Positions 1-8,719 of a DNA stretch of 64,000 bases are shown here, piece after piece. The position numbers and the translations under genes are program-made. Source of the stretch: SB15 sp964639245. Its GTDB lineage: Bacteria > Chloroflexota > Anaerolineae > Aggregatilineales > J027. The stretch spans positions 1 to 64,000 of the forward strand of contig CAZXCU010000013.1 in assembly GCA_964639245.1 (NCBI GenBank), written 5' to 3'. The notes beneath the pieces were generated by a model, which was given only the letters and a program-made list of their open reading frames with translations, had not been told where the DNA came from and did not search any database. Position 1 is the stretch's first letter. Every line of letters starts with the position of its first letter.

Positions 1-288
1 AATCTCTCACATCTACATCACCGCGTGTCTTGTCACACCTCCGGGTCTTCAAATTGGATGGGAGCTGAATAATGTCAGTGCTTCCCAATACGCTAAATGT
101 TAGTTTGTCTTAACTTTGCTGTCAAGAGAGAGTTTTCTCTGAACCCAACATCCAGCTTTTTTAATTTTTTCTGCACTTTGAGGGTGCAGTGACCATGAAA
201 TTAACACTGCTTCATGGTCACTGCATCATAGGACTTGCCCAACCTTTCGTCAATGGTTCGTGCGAAATTTGGGATAATTTGGGATAAA
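1..288. other. non-coding left edge with nested inverted repeats
   Basis: No convincing gene is seen here. At 185-225 two perfect 15-base arms (TGCAGTGACCATGAA and its complement) flank an 11-base loop. A second, mutually exclusive hairpin can form at 171-189 (CTGCAC/GTGCAG). A 10-base unit, TTTGGGATAA, is tandemly duplicated at 268-287, directly before the stop codon of the minus-strand gene. No T-tract follows the hairpin on either strand, so it is not a typical intrinsic terminator. Confidence 0.6.
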
Positions 289-1440
289 TTATTGAAATCG
301 TCGCAAATTGGTAATGACCGAAGCCACAATCATACCCTCATGCACCACCTGTGATTCAAACAAATTGTTCATGATGCCGTCTTCATGAGCAACAATGGGA
401 ACTTCCAGTTCATGATATGCCTGCAAGATGGTTGCCATGACTTCCCCTGCTTTGACTTCTTCGCCTACCTGCTTGTGCCACAGAATCAACCCACCCACCG
501 GCGCATGATACCGTTTGTAGTCATTAGGAGGGCAAAGGTAAAAATCTCCCTGTGGGGCAACTGGTTCACCCACCAAAACTCCTTTATACCGTAAATAGTT
601 CACTAACCGTGCTGCGTCTACCCGCATATCGGAGGTGTTGATACGGTCTGCACTGCCCAGTTCAAGGGTATAGGCTTCTTTTTCAAAATCGGCAAAGGGG
701 ATGTTCCGCCCCGCGTTAGCAAAGGCTTTTTGAAGACGAAGATAGGGCTGCAAAAAGGCTTCATCCAGCACGCCGCTAAAACTCTCATCGAGCTGGATGA
801 TATGCTGAATCCCAAAATAGCGGGCGGAGGACAAACATTCCTCAAATGTAAAATTATGATATTGGGCGATGCTGGCGGTGTGTAAATCTATTAAATAATC
901 GGCTTCCAGCGCCATCGCTTGAATCGTATACGCCAATTTTAGCCCGAAACGCAGGCCATATTTTTCTCTGGCTTCCCGTTGTGAGCGCAACGCTTGGCGA
1001 AGGGCTGATTTAAACTCCCGAACAATCGTTTCCATCTCCGATTCACGATGGGCAGCCACAAAATCGGTCAAGCTGACTTTTTCAGGGCTGGTGGATTTTT
1101 CCTGCACCAGCATTTGATAAATTCGGTTGAAATTCCCAACGGTGACTTCGTTCGGGTCGGCATAGCCCACCTGATACCCGCCAAATTTTGTATCCAGCCC
1201 GACAGGATTGACGCTCGGAATGACCGTAATTGTGCCGCGAATCGTTTCTTGCTGGCGTAAAATTTTGAGAAGGTCATAATTTGCGCCAATTCCGGCAATT
1301 TCCGGGCTGTGAATGTTGGCTTGGATATAGACATTTTTACCGGGCTGGTCGCCAATGAAGCGATGCACCCCAATATGCAATTGCCCGCCCGAAGCCAGCA
1401 TCCGAATCGGAATGTTTTCGCGGGTGATTTGAATAGCCAT
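289..1440 (-). CDS. AspA/AstE-family (M14-like) zinc-dependent hydrolase
   Basis: A 383-residue protein of the succinylglutamate desuccinylase/aspartoacylase type. The expected zinc and catalytic elements are visible: HSPE near residues 44-47 (HxxE ligands), an Asn-rich segment NFNR near 103-106, a second histidine in DLHTAS near 187, and a late glutamate in the TLELG segment near 260. The last ~70 residues (HAPVGGLILWHKQVGEEV) look like the barrel-sandwich tail common in this family. Family members deacylate or deamidate small amino-acid derivatives; the substrate here cannot be read from sequence. Its ATG abuts the stop codon of the upstream gene, so the two are probably co-transcribed. Confidence 0.85.
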   Translation of the reverse strand: MAIQITRENIPIRMLASGGQLHIGVHRFIGDQPGKNVYIQANIHSPEIAGIGANYDLLKILRQQETIRGTITVIPSVNPVGLDTKFGGYQVGYADPNEVTVGNFNRIYQMLVQEKSTSPEKVSLTDFVAAHRESEMETIVREFKSALRQALRSQREAREKYGLRFGLKLAYTIQAMALEADYLIDLHTASIAQYHNFTFEECLSSARYFGIQHIIQLDESFSGVLDEAFLQPYLRLQKAFANAGRNIPFADFEKEAYTLELGSADRINTSDMRVDAARLVNYLRYKGVLVGEPVAPQGDFYLCPPNDYKRYHAPVGGLILWHKQVGEEVKAGEVMATILQAYHELEVPIVAHEDGIMNNLFESQVVHEGMIVASVITNLRRFQ

Positions 1441-2163
1441 TTAGGAATTCTCCAATAGTGTGAGGAAGTTATGCACGGCTTGGTCGGGGTATGCGGAACA
1501 AAAATCCGCTTCAACGACCTCCACCAATTTGATACCGTGAAATTTTAATAGCCGCGCATATTTCTCGCCAAAAGCTGCATCTGCCACCTGCAAAATTCCC
1601 CATTTTCCCCCCTGACACACCAGAAAATCCGGCTCAATATTCTGACGCATCTCCGTTACACCTATCCGCATGGGGCATCCGGTAAGATACGACACGCTGC
1701 GTTTATCAAAGGCTTTGGCAAGCGCCAGCACCGCCGATGAACGAAAATGAAGTCCCTGCCAGAACTGACGATAGGGCGATTGTTGCACGGCTAGCCCCTG
1801 ATTGGAGGGGACATCCCCGGTCAAAATACGTTCGAGGATTTCTTTCCAATGCGGCGTATCCAGTTCAATCAGGGTAGCGCGGGCTTGCAATGTCCCCAGA
1901 TTATCAAAAAAGGCTTCAAATGCTGCGGCGAGGGTACGTTCAAAAGCGCTCTGGTTATTGCGTCCATTTTTATAAAATTCGTCATAAAATTTTCGTGAGC
2001 CTTCAATGGTCACATCCGTATAGGTTTTTTCTTTGCCATAGACATTTTCAATCCGCTGTTTCACGGACAAATGGCAAGCAAGCAGGGCGGCAGCTTCATC
2101 GGCTTGCCCCCCATCTATCAGAAATTTGACCACGCTGGCGTGCAGGCGCTGTATTTCATCCAT
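1441..2163 (-). CDS. PD-(D/E)xK-like protein with altered catalytic motif
   Basis: A 240-residue protein with no signal peptide or membrane segment. The C-terminal half resembles a restriction-endonuclease-like fold: FRSSAVLALAKAF (about 140-152), then EPDFLVCQGGKWGILQVAD (about 177-195). Related proteins I recall carry EPDFLV...WGILEVDG, where the second acidic residue is catalytic. Here that position is glutamine (Q192), so nuclease activity is doubtful. The helical N-terminal ~130 residues are unrecognised. The stop codon abuts the start of the AspA-like gene. The family assignment is from memory of the motif only. Confidence 0.6.
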   Translation of the reverse strand: MDEIQRLHASVVKFLIDGGQADEAAALLACHLSVKQRIENVYGKEKTYTDVTIEGSRKFYDEFYKNGRNNQSAFERTLAAAFEAFFDNLGTLQARATLIELDTPHWKEILERILTGDVPSNQGLAVQQSPYRQFWQGLHFRSSAVLALAKAFDKRSVSYLTGCPMRIGVTEMRQNIEPDFLVCQGGKWGILQVADAAFGEKYARLLKFHGIKLVEVVEADFCSAYPDQAVHNFLTLLENS

Positions 2164-2368
2164 AGATCCCCTTTGACTTCAAATTTTGTGACCTCTCTCA
2201 CTTGGATAGCAGAAGTAAAAATCGCATACTAGAGAAAAATAACTTTCTTGATAGCTTAAGAGCTTATCAGAAGTCTACCGGAACCCAATTTCTACCTGAG
2301 GGCTTAGGCGCTTATAGTGCTGCCCACTTTGTTTATGTGCGTTCGATGGTATTCTGATAGGTTCTTTT

Positions 2369-3913
2369 TTATCCCGTAATGCGGCGAGGGCGGTATTGAA
2401 TGGCTTCGGCAAGGTGCGGCACTTGAATGAGGTCACTGGCATCTAAATCCGCAATGGTACGCGCCAGTTTTAAAATCCGATGGTAGGCACGGGCGCTTAA
2501 CTGCATTTTGTGGAGTGTCACGCGCAAAAGCTGCCCCGCTTCGGTGGATGTCTGGCAAAAATGCTCAATTTCTTTAGGCCACATATCCGCGTTGGCATGG
2601 AGATGGGGCATTTCCTGAAACCGCTTGCGCTGAATCTGCCGCGCCGCTTCTACCCTTTCTCGCACCTGACCTGAACTCTCACTTTTCATTGTCCCTGTAA
2701 GTTTGTCGTAATCTACACGCGGCACGTCCACATGAATATCCAGACGGTCAATGATGGGGCCAGAAATTTTCTGTTGATATTTGCGAATCATGGCATCGGT
2801 ACAGGTGCAGGCATGGGCGGTATCATGCAGATAGCCACACGGACAGGGATTCATGGCGGCGACCAGCATAAAATTGGCGGGAAATTCTAGGGCAACCCGC
2901 GCACGACTAATCGTAACGCGCTTATCCTCTAAAGGTTGACGCAAAACTTCCAAAGTATGGGTGCCAAATTCAGTAAATTCATCCAAAAACAACACGCCGA
3001 GATGCGCTAGGGAAATTTCACCCGGTCTGGGAATGGTTCCCCCACCGACCAAACCTGCTTCTGAAATCGTATGGTGGGGACTGCGATAGGGACGGGTGGT
3101 GATAACATTGCGCCCATTGGTCAGGCTGTCCGCCACAGAATAAATCCGTGTGATTTCGAGCGCTTCTTCCCATGTCAAACTCGGCAAAATACCGGGTAAA
3201 GCGCGTGCCATCAGCGTTTTACCGACCCCCGGACTACCCACTAATAAAATGTTGTGTGAACCAGCCGCCGCGACTTCTAAGGCGCGTTTGACGTGTTCTT
3301 GCCCCTTAATATCCTGCATATCAATCAGCGCATCGGCGGTGGCTTGGAGTAATTTTTCTTGGCTGTCGCCACGGCGGTAAGGCGCAATCGGATTCAATTC
3401 ATAGAGATGCTCAACAAGATGCCCCAGCGACGGCACAGGAATCACGTCAATGTTGGGAACAAGGGCGGCTTCGGGGGCATCGTCCACCGCCACATACACA
3501 CGCTCAAATCCGGCTTGTTGGGCGCTGTAGGCAATGGGCAAAACGCCGCTGACATGCCGAACGCTGCCATCCAGCGAAAGTTCACCAATGAACAGCGAAT
3601 TTTCTAATTGATGCAGGGGTACCTGGTCAGTCACCGCAAGGCAGCCCACCGCAATTGCCAAGTCATAGGCCGGGCCGATTTTGCGTATATCCGCCGGTGC
3701 TAAATTGACCACAAAGCGCTTCATGGGAAAGCGCAAACCCGAATTTTTGATAGCGGCGCGTACCCGTTCTTTGCTTTCCTGTACGGCGGAATCGGGCAAT
3801 CCGACGATGATAAAGGCAGGCAGGGCAGACGGGTTAAAATCGACTTCGACTTCGACAATATAGCCATCTAAACCGAGTACCGCGCAGGCATGAGTTCTCG
3901 CAAGCATATCCAA
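2369..3913 (-). CDS. comM: YifB/ComM-type Mg-chelatase-like AAA ATPase
   Basis: A 514-residue protein, full length for the family. The N-terminal LonC-like/ChlI domain (VEVDFNPSALPAFIIVGLPD) is followed by the AAA core with Walker A GSPGVGKT, Walker B LFLDEFTEF and the cysteine-containing segment MNPCPCGYLHDTAHACTC, which fits the zinc-binding loop in these proteins. The C-terminal Mg_chelatase_C segment (RAYHRILKLARTIADL) is present. ComM is a hexameric helicase that helps branch migration during integration of transformed DNA. No other competence gene is in the window. It diverges from the LacI-type gene; a TATAAT-like -10 lies at 3934-3939 on the minus strand. Confidence 0.93.
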   Translation of the reverse strand: MDMLARTHACAVLGLDGYIVEVEVDFNPSALPAFIIVGLPDSAVQESKERVRAAIKNSGLRFPMKRFVVNLAPADIRKIGPAYDLAIAVGCLAVTDQVPLHQLENSLFIGELSLDGSVRHVSGVLPIAYSAQQAGFERVYVAVDDAPEAALVPNIDVIPVPSLGHLVEHLYELNPIAPYRRGDSQEKLLQATADALIDMQDIKGQEHVKRALEVAAAGSHNILLVGSPGVGKTLMARALPGILPSLTWEEALEITRIYSVADSLTNGRNVITTRPYRSPHHTISEAGLVGGGTIPRPGEISLAHLGVLFLDEFTEFGTHTLEVLRQPLEDKRVTISRARVALEFPANFMLVAAMNPCPCGYLHDTAHACTCTDAMIRKYQQKISGPIIDRLDIHVDVPRVDYDKLTGTMKSESSGQVRERVEAARQIQRKRFQEMPHLHANADMWPKEIEHFCQTSTEAGQLLRVTLHKMQLSARAYHRILKLARTIADLDASDLIQVPHLAEAIQYRPRRITG

Positions 3914-3957
3914 TAATCCTGTTCCTGTTGTCCATTATATAGTGAGTGGCAATTTAT

Positions 3958-3986
3958 TTGACAGCGCAACAGCCGATTGTTACTAT
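3958..3986 (+). promoter_or_regulatory. near-consensus sigma-70 promoter of the lacI-dynamin-ppgK run
   Basis: A perfect -35 TTGACA at 3958-3963 and a -10 TACTAT at 3981-3986 are separated by exactly 17 bases. The predicted transcript begins near 3993 and contains a palindromic GGGCTTAAGTCCC element before the ribosome-binding site of the LacI gene. Confidence 0.7.
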
Positions 3987-4001
3987 GCAACCCTCTGAAA
4001 A

Positions 4002-4025
4002 CAATGGGCTTAAGTCCCTTGTCTG
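4002..4025. repeat. palindromic dispersed repeat, copy 1
   Basis: A 24-base element centred on GGGCTTAAGTCCC and followed by TTGTCTG. It matches 21 of 24 positions of the element at 57807-57830. It lies in the 5' leader of the LacI-type gene, immediately before its ribosome-binding site. Confidence 0.55.
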
Positions 4026-4039
4026 AAAAGGGGTGTCCA

Positions 4040-5047
4040 ATGACAGTGACCATGGAAGATGTTGCAAAACAGGCAGCGGTCTCGATTGCAACGGTTTCGC
4101 GTGTTCTCAACAACCCCGAACTCGTCAACCGTGAAACGCGGGAACGGGTATTGAGCGCGATTCAAACCCTGAATTATCATGTGAACATCACCGCCCGCAA
4201 TTTACGCACGCAACGTACCCAGAATATCGCGGTGGTAGTGCCACATCTCAACAACCCCTTGATTTCGGACATTCTGGAATCGCTGGAAAAAGAAGCGCTG
4301 GCGCAAGGGTTCACGACTCAATTGTGCGTGACGTATGGAGACATCGAACGGGCTGAAAAATATGCTGTGCTGCTGGCAGAACGACGACGGATTGACGGCG
4401 CTTTTGCCATCGCGCCGACGCTAATGCCGGAAATGATGTCGCTGGTACACAGTGTGGCAGAAAATACCCCGCTGCTGCTGGGGAATCATCATCTTCCTGA
4501 TATTCCGGGCATTTTATTTGATTATTATGATGCCGCCTATCAAGCGACTCAGTATTTGATGCAACGGGGACATACCCGAATCGCCCTGCTCAATTTGCCC
4601 ACTACCCATTGTTTTCCGGCTCAAATGCGCGAAGAAGGTTTTCAGCAAGCCTTAGACGAAGCCAATCTCCCCCACGAATTGATTTTTCATCCCGATATTC
4701 CCGATGATTACAAGGCCGATTGGCACAGTGCCATTGAACAGCTTTTAGCCGCGCAGCCAACCGGGGTGATTGCCTATGATGACCGCACCGCCGCTAGTAT
4801 TTATCGGGTGTGCGCGGAACGTGGGCTGCGGATTCCACATGATATTTCGGTGATTGGCTGCGGAGATTTCCCGATGGCAAAAATGCTGCACCCGACTTTA
4901 ACGACGCTGCGTTTTCCGACAGAAAAAATGGGGCAGTTGGCCTTCCAGACTCTTTTCAACTATATGAATGGGGCGAGTACCCGCACAACGGTTTACCTGC
5001 CCGCCGAATTAATCCAACGCAATTCTGCCACAAGCCCTGTAAAATAG
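4040..5047 (+). CDS. LacI-family transcriptional regulator
   Basis: A 335-residue regulator. The N-terminal helix-turn-helix MEDVAKQAAVSIATVSRVLN and hinge are textbook LacI; the rest is a periplasmic-binding-protein-like sensor ending in DISVIGCGDFPMAKMLHPTLTT. I chose ATG 4040, not an upstream in-frame start at 3977, because AAAGGGG lies just upstream and the DNA-binding domain begins there. It heads a same-strand run of two dynamin-like GTPases and a polyphosphate glucokinase and may regulate that run, though LacI proteins usually sense sugars or nucleosides. The effector is unknown. Confidence 0.92.
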   Translation: MTVTMEDVAKQAAVSIATVSRVLNNPELVNRETRERVLSAIQTLNYHVNITARNLRTQRTQNIAVVVPHLNNPLISDILESLEKEALAQGFTTQLCVTYGDIERAEKYAVLLAERRRIDGAFAIAPTLMPEMMSLVHSVAENTPLLLGNHHLPDIPGILFDYYDAAYQATQYLMQRGHTRIALLNLPTTHCFPAQMREEGFQQALDEANLPHELIFHPDIPDDYKADWHSAIEQLLAAQPTGVIAYDDRTAASIYRVCAERGLRIPHDISVIGCGDFPMAKMLHPTLTTLRFPTEKMGQLAFQTLFNYMNGASTRTTVYLPAELIQRNSATSPVK

Positions 5048-5067
5048 AATGGGCGAAAGGATGTACG

Positions 5068-6915
5068 TTGACTGACTCAAATATCAAGCCATCGGATGAT
5101 TTGCTTTCAAAAGCCGATAGTAAACTGCTGGCGCATTACACCCGTTTACGACGGCAGGAACATGAGCTTTTAAATAAATTGATTGAAACACTGGAACAGG
5201 TGGACAACCTGCCCGAAGCACACATGGAGCAAATGCGCGATGCACTGTTCCACACCGACTATCCATTTATGATGATGCTGGTCGGGCCATTCAGCGCGGG
5301 TAAATCCAGTTTTATTAACGCGATTCTGGGCGAAAGTGTCTTGGAAGTCGGCGCGATTCCCACCACCGACCATATCCATGTGCTGCGACACGGTCCGCAG
5401 GTGCAAAAAGCCAAATCCGGCGATGCCACCCTGATTTTTCACCCCAACGCTTTGCTGGAAAGTCTGAGTTTTGTGGACACCCCCGGCTTGGAATCGGTGT
5501 TTGAAAAGCACGATGCCATCACCCGAAAATTTTTGCATCGGGCCGATTTGGTGCTGCTGGTGATGGTGTCTACACGGGTGCTTTCGGCTTCTAATCTGGG
5601 ATTTTTGCAAGAACTCAAAGGCTATGGCAAACGTACTATTATTGTAATCAACCAGATTGATTTGCTTGAAGAAGCAGACCGCCAAACAGTGGAAGATTTT
5701 GTGGAGGAACAGTCCCGCCTACATTTAGGACATGAACCCCTCATCTGGCTGGTATCCTCCAAACAGGCGATGGAAGCGCAAAAAGAGTCGCCGCGTGACG
5801 AAATTCTGTATGATCAGAGTGGGTTTGCCGAAGTTGAAGAATATCTGGCGGAAACGTTGGGTGATCGAGAGCGCATCAAACAAAAATTAGAAACACCCCT
5901 GTTGATTGCGACCAACGTCTTAGAGACGGCCTCTCAACAGGTGGCAGAAAATCAGGTCACGCTAAGCGACCATCGCAACACGCTGAAAAATATCGAGTTG
6001 CAAATTAATGAAGCGGCAACCTTCCAGCGTCAGATGGTTGAAACGACGCAAGCCGATATTGACCGCTTGTGGTCAGAAGCAACCCAGCGTGGCAGTGAAG
6101 CAATTGGTGAATTGTTCCAATTTTCCCGCGCATTCGGGCAGATGATTTCCGGCTTGCTGGAACTGATTGGCATTTCGAGTTTGCTGCGTCGGTTTGGTAG
6201 CCGTACCCGCGCCGAAGCCGCATTCGACAAACACAATGTCGTGGAGGCTATCGGTAAAATTCCCGAAACCGTAGATATGATTGGCGCACGGTTGGAAGGG
6301 CGCGATATTCAAGATTTGGATGACCTCGTGCAGTACACCAACAAAAAAATTGCTGAACTGCCGGAAAATCTGCGCGGCAAAGTCATCGGCAAAGTCCAAC
6401 CGCCCATGAATTATGACCGCAGCTTTTTACGCCGTGTTCGCAGCGAATTGGATGAAATTTTGACGGAAGCCCGCCGCTTTGAAACCAAACGGCTTGACCG
6501 CCAACTGACCAATATGCTGATTGTCGCCGCTATCTGGGAATTGATAGTGGTGGCACTGGCGCTGGCTTTCGGGATTCCCGCCGCCAACACCGCCAATTCT
6601 GGCACGATTTTTGCCATTTTTGCGGTGGTCATTCTGGCGGCGATTGGCGGGTTAGCCCTGCTGCCCCTGCGCGGATGGATGCTGGAACGAGCGTATAGCA
6701 AACGTATGTTTGAACTCAAAGAGCGCTATCATAAAATTCTAGGCGAAGCCCTGAAGGAACAATTGGCCTACGGGACAACGCTTCGCAAGGATACCACCGC
6801 ACCCTTTACCCGACTCATCGAATCGCAGGCCAAATTGACGGACGAACTCAAGCAAAAAATTGATGAATCCGAACGGGCTATTGAAAACGTACAAAAAGGA
6901 CTCGCAGTTCTATGA
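5068..6915 (+). CDS. bacterial dynamin-like GTPase, first of a tandem pair
   Basis: A 615-residue large GTPase. The G domain has a P-loop GPFSAGKSS (about 73-81), switch I threonines PTTDH (about 98-102), DTPG (137-140) and NQID (195-198). A long helical stalk follows, and a hydrophobic hairpin of two probable membrane segments lies near residues 480-540, followed by a coiled-coil tail. The start is TTG, with AAAGG seven bases upstream and no suitable in-frame ATG. Bacterial dynamin-like proteins remodel or stabilise membranes and often act as unequal pairs; the next gene overlaps by four bases (ATGA), which suggests a heteromeric complex. Confidence 0.9.
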   Translation: MTDSNIKPSDDLLSKADSKLLAHYTRLRRQEHELLNKLIETLEQVDNLPEAHMEQMRDALFHTDYPFMMMLVGPFSAGKSSFINAILGESVLEVGAIPTTDHIHVLRHGPQVQKAKSGDATLIFHPNALLESLSFVDTPGLESVFEKHDAITRKFLHRADLVLLVMVSTRVLSASNLGFLQELKGYGKRTIIVINQIDLLEEADRQTVEDFVEEQSRLHLGHEPLIWLVSSKQAMEAQKESPRDEILYDQSGFAEVEEYLAETLGDRERIKQKLETPLLIATNVLETASQQVAENQVTLSDHRNTLKNIELQINEAATFQRQMVETTQADIDRLWSEATQRGSEAIGELFQFSRAFGQMISGLLELIGISSLLRRFGSRTRAEAAFDKHNVVEAIGKIPETVDMIGARLEGRDIQDLDDLVQYTNKKIAELPENLRGKVIGKVQPPMNYDRSFLRRVRSELDEILTEARRFETKRLDRQLTNMLIVAAIWELIVVALALAFGIPAANTANSGTIFAIFAVVILAAIGGLALLPLRGWMLERAYSKRMFELKERYHKILGEALKEQLAYGTTLRKDTTAPFTRLIESQAKLTDELKQKIDESERAIENVQKGLAVL

Positions 6916-8714
6916 CGAGCATCGTATTAGAAGGCCCCATTGCTGAACTCCGCGAACGTGAACTTCGCTGGCTGCATTCGGTTTCTGAAAATGTCGGCAA
7001 ATTCGGTGAGGATGGACTCAAAGACCGTGACCGAATCCAGAAAAACGCCAATGACCTACGCGATATGTTTTTTATGGTGGTCATCATCGGCGAATTTAAC
7101 GCGGGGAAATCCACCTTCGTGAATTCGCTGCTGGGGGATGAAATGCTGCCGATGGGCATTACCCCCACCACCGACGCGATTGAATTGGTGCGCTATAACC
7201 GTGAAAAAAGCAAAAAACCCAATATGCTGGAAGACGGCACTATCCGCGAATGGCAGCACCCCAATACCGGAGCGCCGGGGGTCGTGATTGTGGATACACC
7301 CGGCACAGGATCAGTTTTTGCCAAACATGAGCGCATCGCCAAAGATTTTCTCAGCCGCAGCGATTTGGTGATTTTTTTGCTGTCTGCCAAACGTGCCTTT
7401 GCCCAAACCGAAAAACTCTACCTTGAACTGGCCCGTGACTTCGGCAAAAAAATCATTCTGGTGATTAATCAGGTCGATTTGCTGGAGAAAAAAGAGCAAA
7501 AAGATGTGCGGGCCTTCGTGCAGCAGCAGGTCTCCGAATTGCTGAATATCGAACCGCCTATTTTTATGATTTCCGCTAAAAAAGCCCTCAAAGGGGGGCG
7601 CAGTGTGGGGTTATTCACGGGCGCGAACAATGCCGATGACTCTGGCATGGATGAAGTCCGCGCCTATCTCAAGGAAGTGTTTGATAAAGTTCCGCCCGCC
7701 AAGCAAAAACTCATCGCTCAACTCGATTTTGGCGAGAGCATGATTAAAAAATATACAGGGCATGTCAATCAGCGTCTGGATCTGGTGGCGAATGATGAAC
7801 GACAGGCCAAACAACTCCGCGAGGAATTGGAAAAACAGGCAGGCACGCTCAACAACCAGCTCGATACCTCTATGCGAGAACTTGACCGCGTATTTGACCA
7901 GATTCGGGAACGCGGGCGCAAATTTATCACGGATAATCTGTCGTTTAATCGTTCTATCCGCGTGATGGACAGAGACGAAGCCCGCGCCAAATTTGAAGCC
8001 GATGTGGTGGGTTCATCCCTAGAACAAATTAACACTATTTCAGAAGATTACGTGAATGCGGTGGTGGACAGCAGTCGCCGTTATTGGCGTGGCATCATCG
8101 AACGCCTGAACAAAATGGAAGAACTGCTCAAAGACCAGATTGCCTCGCCAGATGCAGGCAGCTACGCCGACCAGCGCGTGACTTTGCAAGAAGCGATTGC
8201 CGTCGCCGATGCTCAACTGAAAAGTTACACCGAAGACAACCTAGCGGAAAATCTGCATGAGATTTTTTCTACCAATATGGTCGGTTTCACCGCGAGTATC
8301 GTGGGAGTGATCGGCGGGATTCTGGCATTTGCGGCGGGGATTGCTGCACCGGGGGCATTAACCGCGACGGTTGCGGGGGTTGCGTTGGGGATGGTGGTTG
8401 CGCCTGTCATGTTATTGGGTGGGGGCGCTGCGGCCTATACCTATTGGCGGAAACTGCGGAATGATGCTTACCAAGAATTGGATGCCCGTCTCGAAACCCT
8501 CAAACGCAGTTACCGCCAAGCCCTGCAAGATTTAACCGAACGCGAACGTACCCGCCTGCTGCAATATGGGCAGCAAATTTTGTCGCCCGTGTTCAGCCGT
8601 TTGGAAGTTGTTGCCCAGACCTACCGCGATAACAAGGTGAGTCTGGATAAATTGGCACAGGAATCGAAAGATTTACGCCAAGAAATTGACAGTATAAAAA
8701 TAGTGACGGAATAA
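6912..8714 (+). CDS. bacterial dynamin-like GTPase, second of a tandem pair
   Basis: A 600-residue partner of the preceding GTPase. It has a P-loop GEFNAGKST (about 60-68), PTTDA (85-89), DTPGTGS (129-135) and NQVD (186-189). Coiled-coil stretches flank a glycine/alanine-rich hydrophobic region near residues 455-515 (VGFTASIVGVIGGILAFAAG and onward), probably the membrane-inserting paddle. The two proteins share layout but differ clearly in sequence, so they are an old pair and not a recent duplication. Its ATG overlaps the upstream stop by four bases (translational coupling). Confidence 0.9.
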   Translation: MTSIVLEGPIAELRERELRWLHSVSENVGKFGEDGLKDRDRIQKNANDLRDMFFMVVIIGEFNAGKSTFVNSLLGDEMLPMGITPTTDAIELVRYNREKSKKPNMLEDGTIREWQHPNTGAPGVVIVDTPGTGSVFAKHERIAKDFLSRSDLVIFLLSAKRAFAQTEKLYLELARDFGKKIILVINQVDLLEKKEQKDVRAFVQQQVSELLNIEPPIFMISAKKALKGGRSVGLFTGANNADDSGMDEVRAYLKEVFDKVPPAKQKLIAQLDFGESMIKKYTGHVNQRLDLVANDERQAKQLREELEKQAGTLNNQLDTSMRELDRVFDQIRERGRKFITDNLSFNRSIRVMDRDEARAKFEADVVGSSLEQINTISEDYVNAVVDSSRRYWRGIIERLNKMEELLKDQIASPDAGSYADQRVTLQEAIAVADAQLKSYTEDNLAENLHEIFSTNMVGFTASIVGVIGGILAFAAGIAAPGALTATVAGVALGMVVAPVMLLGGGAAAYTYWRKLRNDAYQELDARLETLKRSYRQALQDLTERERTRLLQYGQQILSPVFSRLEVVAQTYRDNKVSLDKLAQESKDLRQEIDSIKIVTE

Positions 8715-8719
8715 AAAAT

